Positions 7,277 to 15,776 of a DNA stretch of 20,726 bases are shown here, in pieces (positions within the stretch are counted from its first letter, which is position 1; each line of letters begins with the position of its first letter). The translations under genes and the position numbers were made by a program. The notes under the pieces were generated by a model that was not told the origin of the DNA, searched no databases, and saw only the letters and a program-made list of their open reading frames with translations. The DNA is taken from contig JBMYZL010000028.1 in assembly GCA_049610385.1 (NCBI GenBank), positions 1-20,726 of the forward strand. The letters are read 5' to 3'. The DNA is from JBMYZL01 sp049610385. Lineage in GTDB: Bacteria; Bacteroidota; Bacteroidia; Flavobacteriales_D; Sanyastnellaceae.

Positions 7277-10200
7277 ATGCAATTAAAGACGACATTATTT
7301 GCCGCATGCCTGCTGTTCATCGGAGGCGCGTTTTTTTGGAGTTGGACACCCACTGTGAATGAAGAAGATTCTTCAGCGGGCTACACACCACGAGAGGCAG
7401 TCAGTGCTGATGAGGAGCCTTTCGGGGCCTCTGAAATCCGCCGGTTGATGGCCGGGGATGTGGAAACAGGCGCAATCAACGAAGCTGGTTTGCTTGATTT
7501 GCGCGAAGAGGTCAATCGCTTTGCCCAGCAACAAGTTGAAGCGGGTGACCGCACAGTGGAGCATTACTGGAATGAGTTGGGGCCTGACAACATCGGAGGG
7601 CGAACGCGGGCCATTGTGGCCATCACCGAGAACACTTTGCTTACAGGTGGTGTGAGCGGCGGGTTGTGGCGTTCGGAGACTGCGGGTAACAATTGGGTGC
7701 AGGTTCATGGCTTCCCGCACATGATGGTGTCCAGCATCGCAGTGGCCGGAAACGGTGACATCTATGTGGGCACAGGCTCATTGTTTGATGACGCAGGCGG
7801 CGATGGCAACAGCGGCTTCCGTGGTCGCGGCATCTGGTATTCCAATGACAACGGAGAGACGTTCACGATGGTTGATGGCACCGACCCGGGTGCGTTCAGC
7901 AATGGCGATTTCTCGGCCACCGATGCTGTGGAGGCAGACCCGAACAATGGCAGCCGGATTTGGTACGGATCGAATGGTGGTTTCGGCGCGATGGACAATG
8001 GTGTGATGGCCGATTTGGATGTGGAAGGCCTTCCTCCTGGAACGATTGCAGACATTGCCATTGCAGCGGACGGAACCTACATGCTTGTGGCTATGGCCAA
8101 TTCCAGGGTGTACCGGAGCACAAATGCAACCTTTACAGACTTTGTTTCCGTGAGTGGCAATCCAAACACGGGTCCATTCCTTCCCCAGAGTGGTGTTGGC
8201 CGCTGCCGAATCGACATCTCCATGGATGATTCCAACCATGCTTATGCTGTGTATGCAGCCAACTCAGGATTGTTTGCAGGGATGTACCACTCAGGCGATG
8301 GTGGGAACACGTGGCAAGTAGAATGGCCAGGTGGCATTGACACCAGCACCCCATTGCCTCGAGGACAGGGCATTTATGATTTGGCTTTGGGCATCAAGAA
8401 GGGTAATCCAGAAGTTGCGTTTGTTGGTGGCATTGAGCTGTGGCGAAGTGGGGTGAGTCAACAAGCGGAATTGGCGGCCATTCCGTTTGATTTCATTGGC
8501 TTTGATAACGGCGTGCACGCGGATGTGCATGAAATCATCTTCACCCCTGCAGGCACGATGTATGTCGCGACAGATGGTGGGATTTACAAGAGCACAGATG
8601 GCGGTGAGACATACTTGGCTTGCAACCGTGACTACTCCGTTACCCAGTTTTACGGCATGGACATTTCAGCCAACAGTGCAGTGATTGGCGGAACCCAAGA
8701 CAATGGAACGCTGATGATTCTTGGGAATGGCTATTTCTTGAGCAACCAAGAAGCCATTGATGTGAATGGAGGGGATGGTTTTGATTGTGCCATTTCGCAC
8801 GTGACAGAGGCCGCGGGTTACGAATACGCTTACCTCGCGGCATCCCAGAATGGTGGGCATGCCCGTGGAACGGTGGGACCAGGTGCGGTGAACAATTATG
8901 GAAGCTATTATGACGAGAACATTGCCGATTTGGTCAACGAGGAAGGTGAATTGGGTCAATTTTACAGCGTAGTGCGATTGTATGAGAACATGGATGATCC
9001 AGATGCGCAATCCACAGTGATTTTGGTCAATCCGCATGGCCAGACGGTCACAGATAGCACGTTCACAGTCTTCACAGCAAATCAAAATTTGCCTTTCGAG
9101 TACACCTTGGCCGAGGGCGAAGAATTGCCGTTTTACGAGGAGTTGATTCGCCCAGAACGCATTCTGGAATCGCCGCTCGAAGAGGATCCAGATTATTTTT
9201 GGTTGGAGCCGCAAACCGCTGTTGAGACTTTGGAATGTAATGTTGACAGTACTTTCTTGGGCACCGATTCAGTCATTGTAGATATCATTCCGATTTTGGA
9301 TTCGAGTTACGTTGAGGAATGGGATGAGTGGGTATACACTGAAATCGGTTTAGACACCATTTACGCGGAGGTGGATTTGTACGATGTCGCTGAGATTTGT
9401 GACACGATGTACTTCCACGCCTCCGACACGCTTTTTGATGTACCTGGTCAAATCAAGGTGGTGGACCCTTACACCACCATCACAGTGTTGGGATTCAATG
9501 GTTCCAATGGGATTTGGATGAGTCGTGACGCGTTGAATTTCAACACCACGCCGAAATGGATTCGTCTAGATAACGCACCAGCTGGATTCAATGGGACCAA
9601 AGCAGTTGAATTCACGGTCAATGTCGAGCCTGAGGCCGGCAATTACATGTTTGTGAGTGGTTGGAATGGAAAACTCTACCGCTTTGATGATTTGGAAAGC
9701 ATCTATGACCAAACCGATGTTCCTGACAACATGGCCAAAGAAATCCACACGGCGGGAACTGCCATTACAGGAATTTCTGTAGACCCGAATGATCCGAATC
9801 ACGTGGTCATCACCGTAGGTGGCTACGGCAATGTGAGCGGGGGCAAGGTGCAAGAGTCGTTCAACGCACTTTCCGAGGACCCGACGTGGAACAACATTTG
9901 GATTTCTTCTGGGGAATTGACGCAAATGCCTTGTTATGATGTGGTGATTGACAAAATGGATGCATCAGGCCAAACCATGGTTGTGGGCACCGAGTATGGT
10001 GTCTTCGCAACGGACAATGGCGGGGATGACTGGACCATGGTGAACCTGAACATGGGTACGGGCACAGACCAAGCTTCCGCGCCGGTTCACGATGTCAAGC
10101 AACAATGGAGAGAGAGTGGACCATATAGCACCATCTCCAATGAAGGAGCCATTTACATCGCGACGCATGGTCGTGGCATCTTCCGTTCGGATTTGTATTT

Positions 10201-10486
10201 GGGAGATGACGAGATGGATGAAATCACAAATGCACCCCAACCGGTACTCAACCTGTACCCGAACCCGACGAGTGCAGGTGCTTTCACTTGGCAATCGGAC
10301 GCCATTCAAGGTGATTTCGTGTTGGAGCTGTTTGATTTGAATGGACGCGTAGTGAAAAGTGAGTGGGTGCGTGGTTATGCGGGGGGGGCGATGGAAATGA
10401 ACATCGATGGCCTGGTCGCAGGCACATATATTGTGCGCGCAGCCAATGGAAGCAATCAGTTGCTGAACAAATTGATGGTGCGGTAA
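7277..10486 (+). CDS. T9SS-exported BNR/sortilin-like beta-propeller protein
   Basis: This 1069-residue protein has a signal peptide (MQLKTTLF then a hydrophobic core, residues 1 to about 22). From about residue 95 it shows the start typical of VPS10/BNR-type propellers: WNELGPDNIGGRTRAI, then GGVSGGLWRS. Asp-box/BNR-like blades recur (YSNDNGETF, YKSTDGGETY, FATDNGGDDW). Residues about 985-1069 are a T9SS type A sorting domain (LNLYPNPTSAG, FDLNGRVV, GTYIVRA, final basic KLMVR), so the protein should cross the outer membrane through the Por machinery and be attached to the surface or released. An acidic segment (about 554-732) interrupts the propeller. Sialidase activity cannot be claimed: no sialidase FRIP motif was noted, and many T9SS proteins with such blades are non-enzymatic. 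It appears to be monocistronic. Confidence 0.9.
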   Translation: MQLKTTLFAACLLFIGGAFFWSWTPTVNEEDSSAGYTPREAVSADEEPFGASEIRRLMAGDVETGAINEAGLLDLREEVNRFAQQQVEAGDRTVEHYWNELGPDNIGGRTRAIVAITENTLLTGGVSGGLWRSETAGNNWVQVHGFPHMMVSSIAVAGNGDIYVGTGSLFDDAGGDGNSGFRGRGIWYSNDNGETFTMVDGTDPGAFSNGDFSATDAVEADPNNGSRIWYGSNGGFGAMDNGVMADLDVEGLPPGTIADIAIAADGTYMLVAMANSRVYRSTNATFTDFVSVSGNPNTGPFLPQSGVGRCRIDISMDDSNHAYAVYAANSGLFAGMYHSGDGGNTWQVEWPGGIDTSTPLPRGQGIYDLALGIKKGNPEVAFVGGIELWRSGVSQQAELAAIPFDFIGFDNGVHADVHEIIFTPAGTMYVATDGGIYKSTDGGETYLACNRDYSVTQFYGMDISANSAVIGGTQDNGTLMILGNGYFLSNQEAIDVNGGDGFDCAISHVTEAAGYEYAYLAASQNGGHARGTVGPGAVNNYGSYYDENIADLVNEEGELGQFYSVVRLYENMDDPDAQSTVILVNPHGQTVTDSTFTVFTANQNLPFEYTLAEGEELPFYEELIRPERILESPLEEDPDYFWLEPQTAVETLECNVDSTFLGTDSVIVDIIPILDSSYVEEWDEWVYTEIGLDTIYAEVDLYDVAEICDTMYFHASDTLFDVPGQIKVVDPYTTITVLGFNGSNGIWMSRDALNFNTTPKWIRLDNAPAGFNGTKAVEFTVNVEPEAGNYMFVSGWNGKLYRFDDLESIYDQTDVPDNMAKEIHTAGTAITGISVDPNDPNHVVITVGGYGNVSGGKVQESFNALSEDPTWNNIWISSGELTQMPCYDVVIDKMDASGQTMVVGTEYGVFATDNGGDDWTMVNLNMGTGTDQASAPVHDVKQQWRESGPYSTISNEGAIYIATHGRGIFRSDLYLGDDEMDEITNAPQPVLNLYPNPTSAGAFTWQSDAIQGDFVLELFDLNGRVVKSEWVRGYAGGAMEMNIDGLVAGTYIVRAANGSNQLLNKLMVR

Positions 10487-10510
10487 ACGCCGTCCTTGAG
10501 AAAGAAATGG

Positions 10511-10555
10511 AAATCCCTGCTTCGTTGGTTTGGACACCTGCGAAGCAGGGATTTT
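10511..10555 (+). terminator. Intrinsic terminator after the T9SS protein gene
   Basis: AAATCCCTGCTTCG (10511-10524) pairs perfectly with CGAAGCAGGGATTT (10541-10554), a 14-bp stem with a 16-base loop, followed by TTTGCTTT. It lies 25 bases after the stop of the plus-strand gene. On the minus strand the stem is followed by TTTCCATTTCTTTC, so it may also end the convergent lpxH transcript. Confidence 0.85.
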
Positions 10556-10603
10556 GCTTTCACGGCACCGACAGAAAAAAAACGATGCCCCTCGAAGGAG
10601 TCG

Positions 10604-11482
10604 TCAGTGATTGGGCATTTGGGCTTGCCAAGGTCCGATTCGTTTCAGTGCATTGAAATCACCCTTCTGGGTTTTTTCAATCTCATATTGATCCAATGTT
10701 GCGCCGTCTTCATCAATACGCAAAGCAGTGAAATGGTGAATCCAGTCTCCAAGGTTGATATACCGTGCGCTGGTTTCAGTATTCAGGGGAAGGTCCAAAG
10801 GCATGTGACGATGCCCAAAAACAAAATAATCGTGTGGGTCAATCGCCTGCAATTCACGGGCATATTGCCAGAGCCATTCAGATTCAGCATCTTCAAAATG
10901 GGCATCCTTTTCAATGTTTGTGGCTCGGCTGTTTGAGGATGCTGCTGCGGCCAACTGAATGCCAATATCGGGGTGAATCCAGCGGAATCCCCATTGCAAG
11001 AAAGGGTTTTTGAAAATGCGTTTCAGTCGCTTGTACCCGGCATCACCAGGGCCCAATCCGTCGCCATGTCCAATGCAAAACCGATGGCCATTGTAGACAA
11101 AAGTCTTGGGCTTTCGGTGCAATTGGACACCAAGTTCATGTTCCAAATAGCCAAATGACCACATATCATGGTTTCCGACATGATAATGAACGGTCACACC
11201 AGCATCTACCACTTCTGCGATGGTCCCTAACAGTCGCACGCCTCCTCGGGGAACGGCACGCTTGTATTCAAACCAAAAGTCAAACAAATCTCCCACAAGG
11301 TGGACTTCTGTCGCAGGACCTTCGAGTCCAGCCAAACTCCCGGCGACCACACCTCTCAACCAAGCGACAAATGCCTGTTCACGAAGCATACTCCTTCGGG
11401 CATCAGGCGCACCCAAGTGCAAATCCGATGCCAAGTGGATGCGTTCGATGGATTGGGGGTCAAGTAGTTCTCGCAACCGCAA
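10604..11482 (-). CDS. lpxH: UDP-2,3-diacylglucosamine diphosphatase LpxH
   Basis: The 292-residue product is predicted to hydrolyse UDP-2,3-diacylglucosamine to lipid X and UMP, the fourth step of lipid A synthesis, at the inner membrane. All metallophosphoesterase motifs are present: DLHLG (20-24), GDLFDFWFEY (64-73), GNHDMW (103-108), GHGD (138-141) and GHRH (223-226). The calcineurin-like family is broad, but GDLFDFW and the presence of lpxK in the same cluster favour LpxH. No ATG is available. The frame opens at TTG 11482, the base after the TlpA stop, with a second TTG at 11476. Either places DLHLG 15-20 residues from the start, as expected. TlpA and LpxH are in the same reading frame, separated by a single TGA. 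Confidence 0.9.
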   Translation of the reverse strand: MRLRELLDPQSIERIHLASDLHLGAPDARRSMLREQAFVAWLRGVVAGSLAGLEGPATEVHLVGDLFDFWFEYKRAVPRGGVRLLGTIAEVVDAGVTVHYHVGNHDMWSFGYLEHELGVQLHRKPKTFVYNGHRFCIGHGDGLGPGDAGYKRLKRIFKNPFLQWGFRWIHPDIGIQLAAAASSNSRATNIEKDAHFEDAESEWLWQYARELQAIDPHDYFVFGHRHMPLDLPLNTETSARYINLGDWIHHFTALRIDEDGATLDQYEIEKTQKGDFNALKRIGPWQAQMPNH

Positions 11483-12712
11483 TCAGTTCATCAACTGTTC
11501 CAACTGGCCAAACAACCGGCTGCCACGCAGATTGGAAGCGATGACTTCGCCATTTCGATCCACTAAGAGAGTGAACGGGATGCTCGTGACGCCATAGGCA
11601 CGCGCGGCCGCGTTGCTCCACCCCTTGAGATCGCTCACATGGTTCTCCCAAATCAAACCATCCTGGGCGATGGCCTTTTCCCAACGATCCGCATTGGAGT
11701 CCAAGGAAACGGAAAACACCTCAAAACCTTGGTCTTTGTAACGTTCATAGGCGCGAACCACATTGGGGTTTTCTCGGCGGCATGGTCCACACCATGATGC
11801 CCAAAAATCGATGAGAACCACCTTCCCACGCAGGTCGCTCAACTTGCGTTCCTCCCCGTTGATCCCATTCATCACAATGTCTGGGGCGACCGTGCCAGCA
11901 GAAGGCCTCCTGCCCATTGAGGTTGGGTTTCGATTGGAGGCGCCGCCGTTTTGCCCTCCGGGCAACGTCCGGGGTTGCTGCGGATTGCGGTTGGCCACGT
12001 AGTTCTTTTTGAGGGCTTTGTGGAATTCGCCTCCGCCAAGGGCATTCTCTGTCGCTTTCAGCGCTTTTTCAAATTCGGACCATCCCATTTGCGTCTTCAC
12101 ATGCTCCAAAGCACCCAAAGTTGCCTCCTCATTTTTCCCAGAAGCGAGGACTTCATTGATGAATGCTCGAGCGTCCTTGTCGGCCTCAATTTGTTGATTG
12201 ATGAGTTGTTGGGACAAGGTTTGCGCAAGGGCTTGGTCTTTGTTGCCTTGCATCATCACGGTCAGCGTCCGGATGGAGTCTTGGTGGTACATGCAGGCAT
12301 TGAAGTAATCCGACAAGATTGAAGTGGGTTCAGAGCCTTCTATGGAAATGTCTCTCAAGAATCCCTGAACGGGCACTTCTGCATCGATGTGCACATTCAT
12401 GGTGGAATCCATGATGAGAACGCCTGAATGGAGATTGTCCACCACCAACTGGTGGTAGTCGTATCCGATGTTTTCGATGGGAACAAGTTCGAAATTGCCC
12501 TGGTCGTCTGTAAAAGTCTGACCCACCTTGATAAACTGCCCTGCACGCAATGTCTTCAATTCGACAAGCAGCCCTTCACCATTCTTCAATGTCCCGGTGA
12601 TGATTCCCTCTCCTTCCGTCGAGGTGCTACCACTTGTTCCCGTTGAATTGCATCCCCAGGCCAACGCAACCACGGCCACGAGAATCATTCCAACCTTGTT
12701 CATTCCTTTCAT
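11483..12712 (-). CDS. TlpA-like thioredoxin-fold lipoprotein with N-terminal DUF4369-like domain
   Basis: This 409-residue protein has a lipoprotein signal with the modified cysteine at C21 (ALAWGC), so it should be membrane-anchored and face the periplasm. Residues about 36-80 (GIITGTLKNGEG, TDDQGNFEL) resemble the DUF4369 beta domain. A helical segment follows (about 130-240), then a Gln/Asn/Gly-rich linker (about 243-270). The C-terminal thioredoxin domain has the redox site WCGPC (C308 and C311) and the family FWASWC and SIPFTLLVDRNG segments. Such proteins reduce or exchange disulfides in the envelope; the partner is unknown. A second ATG at 12703 would drop three residues and still leave a good signal. 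It sits between lpxK (21-base gap) and lpxH (no gap). Confidence 0.9.
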   Translation of the reverse strand: MKGMNKVGMILVAVVALAWGCNSTGTSGSTSTEGEGIITGTLKNGEGLLVELKTLRAGQFIKVGQTFTDDQGNFELVPIENIGYDYHQLVVDNLHSGVLIMDSTMNVHIDAEVPVQGFLRDISIEGSEPTSILSDYFNACMYHQDSIRTLTVMMQGNKDQALAQTLSQQLINQQIEADKDARAFINEVLASGKNEEATLGALEHVKTQMGWSEFEKALKATENALGGGEFHKALKKNYVANRNPQQPRTLPGGQNGGASNRNPTSMGRRPSAGTVAPDIVMNGINGEERKLSDLRGKVVLIDFWASWCGPCRRENPNVVRAYERYKDQGFEVFSVSLDSNADRWEKAIAQDGLIWENHVSDLKGWSNAAARAYGVTSIPFTLLVDRNGEVIASNLRGSRLFGQLEQLMN

Positions 12713-12733
12713 GCTTCAAATATCTTGAATTTC

Positions 12734-13813
12734 TTACAGACCACCTTGGTTGGCTGACCAAACCTGACTCTTCTTCTCAACAGCGTCTTGCAACCATTGA
12801 TGGAAATCCGAATTTGGCAACCATTTCGCTTCAAGTGAAACCGGCTGAACGCGCAACCCACTCATGTGTTCTTCGAGGTCCTGCATTCGCACCCAGTCTT
12901 TTTCTGTGGTGACCAGAATGTCCAAGTTGTCTTTTTGCATCTGGCGTTTCCATTCTTGGACATGCAAAGGTGTGAAGGCTTGGTGATCAGGGTAAGTTAT
13001 GGCCACAGAATGGGATGAAGCACGGGTCACTGCGTCTGTGAATCTTTGAGGTTGGGCGATGGCACAGATGACGAGGGTTCTGGCAGGAGCCAAATCACGG
13101 AGTTCACGGCCCATCTTCATTGTACTGCAGAAGGTGGGAATGACACGGGAGATGCCCAGTGACTGGCGGTGTTCCGCAGTCAAGGGAACGACGGTGTTCG
13201 ACGGGAGCCGTGAGACAAGGGTTGCTTCAGCAGCTTCAGCCCTGGATTTGAGGTCGCGTAATCTCCCTGCAGGAATGAGCATGTCCTTTCCCATGGGCTG
13301 TGTGGCGTCGACAAGAAGCAGGCGCAAGGTGGGGCGAAGTTTGCGGTGCTGCAAGGCATCGTCGAGGACAACCCAACGAACCTCAGGGTGATCCGCCGCG
13401 ATGCGTTTCAAGCCAGTTAACCGGTCCTCACATACGGCCACCACCACTTCCGGAAGTTTTCGTTTCATCATGAGGGGCTCGTCTCCAGTTAGGGCGGCAC
13501 TTTCACCGACATATACCTCTCGGTAGCCCGAAGTTTTCCGGCCATAACCCCGGCTCAGAATGGCCACTTGACCTCGCCCCATGATGGCCTCCAGGGCCTC
13601 TAACAGAAGCAACACATGTGGTGTCTTCCCAGTGCCACCCACGGTGAGGTTGCCAAGGGCAATGGTGGGCAAGGCTCCGGTTTGGGACGAAAACACACCG
13701 ACATCATAAAGCATGTGCCGCATCCACAACACCCCTGCATGCAACAGCGCGGCAGGCATCAACAAGAATCTCAGAATGGTGTGGCGTGTGGTCAACGTGT
13801 ATTTTTGAAACAT
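12734..13813 (-). CDS. lpxK: Tetraacyldisaccharide 4'-kinase LpxK
   Basis: The 359-residue product is predicted to phosphorylate the 4' position of the tetraacyldisaccharide 1-phosphate precursor, giving lipid IVA, at the inner membrane. The Walker A segment GNLTVGGTGKTP (54-65) is diagnostic of LpxK, and ILSRGYGRK follows at about 84-92. The N-terminal hydrophobic helix (about 14-35, FLLMPAALLHAG) serves as the membrane anchor. Length is normal. The ATG at 13813 gives roughly eight more residues before the helix than I would expect for the family, so a TTG at codon 7 is a possible alternative. The ATG shares two bases with the divergent NIF3-family start, so its promoter must lie inside that gene. 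Confidence 0.95.
   Translation of the reverse strand: MFQKYTLTTRHTILRFLLMPAALLHAGVLWMRHMLYDVGVFSSQTGALPTIALGNLTVGGTGKTPHVLLLLEALEAIMGRGQVAILSRGYGRKTSGYREVYVGESAALTGDEPLMMKRKLPEVVVAVCEDRLTGLKRIAADHPEVRWVVLDDALQHRKLRPTLRLLLVDATQPMGKDMLIPAGRLRDLKSRAEAAEATLVSRLPSNTVVPLTAEHRQSLGISRVIPTFCSTMKMGRELRDLAPARTLVICAIAQPQRFTDAVTRASSHSVAITYPDHQAFTPLHVQEWKRQMQKDNLDILVTTEKDWVRMQDLEEHMSGLRVQPVSLEAKWLPNSDFHQWLQDAVEKKSQVWSANQGGL
13800..13807 (+). promoter_or_regulatory. Candidate -7 promoter box directly before the NIF3-family gene, inside lpxK
   Basis: TATTTTTG matches TAnnTTTG in every fixed position and ends four bases before the ATG at 13812. It lies within the first codons of lpxK. No clear -33 TTG is seen at 17-20 bases upstream. 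If used, transcription would begin at or very near the start codon. Confidence 0.3.
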
Positions 13814-14942
13814 GCAAGATGCACATTCTCCCTCGGTTCGCGAAATCGTCCGCCAGTTGAACGCATGGGCCAGTTTTCGCCTCCAAGCGTCTTATGACAA
13901 TTCTGGATTGTTGGTGGGTGACCCCGAACGAAAAGTCACCCGAGCGCTGCTGGCCCTGGATTGCACAGAGGCTTTGATAGCAGAAGCTTCGGTCAAGGGC
14001 GCCCAGTGCGTCATTGTTCATCACCCCATCATTTTCAAGGGACTCAAGCGGCTGACAGGTAAAAATTCCGTGGAACGGACGGTGATGGCGGCATTGAAAG
14101 CGGATGTGGCGATCATCGCGATCCACACCAACTTGGATCATGTGATTTCAGGTGTCAACCGGAAGTTGGCCATGACGGTCGGTTGTGTTCCAGAATCACT
14201 TCGGATACTGCAACCGCTGCGAGGAGAGTTGGCTCACTTGACAGTTTATACGCCAAACACCCATGCCGATGCCGTGGAGGAGGCCATGTTTGCTGCTGGT
14301 GGTGGACAGGTGGGACGTTACGATTCATGTGCTTTCCGGATGCAAGGTGAGGGCAGTTTTCGTCCCCTGCCAGGTTCAAATCCTTTTTTGGGCCAAACTG
14401 GTGAGCGAATCGTTGCCCTCGAGCGTTGCACGGAGTTGGTGGTTTCGAGGTGGCATCTGGATGCGGTTTTGAGCGCCATGAAAGCGGCTCATCCCTACGA
14501 GGAGGTGGCACACCAAGTGGTGTCGCTCGAGAATTTGCATGGTGAAGTGGGTGCTGGCATGGTCGGGGAGCTTGCGAATCCCATGAGTGAAACCGACTTT
14601 TTGGATGATGTCAAAACCAAGTTGCCAGCACCGGTCATCCGGCATACAAAACTGCTGGACCGTCAAGTTCGCAAGGTGGCTGTGTGTGGAGGGGCTGGAT
14701 CATTCTTGCTCGAGGATGCCATTGCCGCGGGTGCTGACGTGTTTGTGACCGCAGATTTCAAGTATCATGAATTTCAGGGGGCAGATGAGCGCATTGTCAT
14801 CGCTGATGTTGGACATTACGAAAGCGAATGGCGAACGGCGGAATTGATTGAAGAACACTTGAAGGAACACTTTAACGAGAAATTCCCTAATTTCGCGGTT
14901 CATTTGGCACAGGAAAACCACAATCCCGTCCACTACCGCTGA
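13812..14942 (+). CDS. NIF3-family (YbgI/YqfO-like) dinuclear metal-centre protein
   Basis: This 376-residue protein belongs to the NIF3/DUF34 family, often annotated as GTP cyclohydrolase 1 type 2 homolog; its true reaction is not settled. Predicted metal ligands are visible: H70 and H71 in VHHPIIFKG, D109 in IHTNLDH (105-110), and H335 and E337 in DVGHYESE. The opening LQASYDNSGLLVGD (24-37) is characteristic. The length corresponds to the long form with a middle PII-like insert (about 125-235, containing AHLTVYTPNTHADAVEEA), as in Bacillus YqfO. The ATG is the only suitable start, and it shares two bases with the divergent lpxK start. The next gene follows after seven bases, and this NIF3 plus coiled-coil pairing looks like an operon. 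Confidence 0.93.
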   Translation: MQDAHSPSVREIVRQLNAWASFRLQASYDNSGLLVGDPERKVTRALLALDCTEALIAEASVKGAQCVIVHHPIIFKGLKRLTGKNSVERTVMAALKADVAIIAIHTNLDHVISGVNRKLAMTVGCVPESLRILQPLRGELAHLTVYTPNTHADAVEEAMFAAGGGQVGRYDSCAFRMQGEGSFRPLPGSNPFLGQTGERIVALERCTELVVSRWHLDAVLSAMKAAHPYEEVAHQVVSLENLHGEVGAGMVGELANPMSETDFLDDVKTKLPAPVIRHTKLLDRQVRKVAVCGGAGSFLLEDAIAAGADVFVTADFKYHEFQGADERIVIADVGHYESEWRTAELIEEHLKEHFNEKFPNFAVHLAQENHNPVHYR

Positions 14943-14949
14943 CAGATTC

Positions 14950-15744
14950 ATGGCGAAGAAAAAAAAGGTGACCACCGCCGAAGACAAGCTTCGGGCGCTC
15001 TACGATTTGCAACTCATTGACTCGCGCATCGACCGCATACGCGTGGTTCGGGGCGAGTTGCCATTGGAAGTGCAAGATTTGGAAGATGAAATCGAAGGAT
15101 TGAAGACACGTTTGGAGCGATTGGAAGAAGATGCAGATTTGGTCCAGCAACGCGTTGTGGCTTACAAGAACCAAATCGAGGACAGCAAGGCTTTGATCGC
15201 GAAGTACCAAGACCAGCAGAACAACGTCCGAAACAATCGGGAATTCGAGTCACTCAACAAGGAAATCGAATATCAGACTTTGGAAATTGAATTGTGCGAA
15301 AAGCGCATCCGGGAATGTCAGGCCCAGATTGAGCAAAAGGCTGAGGTGATTGACGGAAGCAAGGAGAAGCTGACCCAGCGAGAGGATGATTTGGGTGCCA
15401 AACGTGCAGAGCTTGAAGAAATCATCGCCGAGACGCAAGCTGAGGAGGAATCCCTGCTCACCTTGAGTGATGAGTTGGCCGGAAACATTGAGGATCGGTT
15501 GCTGGCGAGCTATCGCCGGATTCGTGGAGCGGCGAAGAATGGTTTGGCTGTGGTCCCGATTGAGCGGGAGGCCAGTGCTGGATCTTACATCAAGATTCCC
15601 CCCCAGCGTCAGATTGACATTGCGCAGCGCAAGCGCATCATTGTGGATGAGCATAGTGGCCGGATTCTTGTGGATCGGGAACTGGCGAATGAAGAGTCGG
15701 ACCGCATCGAAGGATTGGTCAAGAAGCGCATGAGTGCGAAATGA
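14950..15744 (+). CDS. Coiled-coil protein with a zf-RING_7-type (C4) domain lacking its cysteines
   Basis: This 264-residue protein is mostly a long acidic/basic coiled coil (residues about 10-190) followed by a C-terminal module containing KIPPQRQ and ILVDREL. That is the signature of the C4-type zinc ribbon (zf-RING_7) proteins found next to NIF3 genes in many bacteria, whose function is not established. In the family the ribbon has two CxxC pairs, around GGC before IPPQRQ and CEHCGR after it. Here those positions read SAGS (209-212) and DEHSGR (233-238), so all four metal ligands are replaced while the surrounding sequence is kept. The protein probably folds without zinc. The start is an ATG seven bases after the NIF3-family stop, and a hairpin terminator follows. 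Confidence 0.88.
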   Translation: MAKKKKVTTAEDKLRALYDLQLIDSRIDRIRVVRGELPLEVQDLEDEIEGLKTRLERLEEDADLVQQRVVAYKNQIEDSKALIAKYQDQQNNVRNNREFESLNKEIEYQTLEIELCEKRIRECQAQIEQKAEVIDGSKEKLTQREDDLGAKRAELEEIIAETQAEEESLLTLSDELAGNIEDRLLASYRRIRGAAKNGLAVVPIEREASAGSYIKIPPQRQIDIAQRKRIIVDEHSGRILVDRELANEESDRIEGLVKKRMSAK

Positions 15745-15776
15745 TTTTCGAACTGAATGCTTGAATGAATGGGCAA

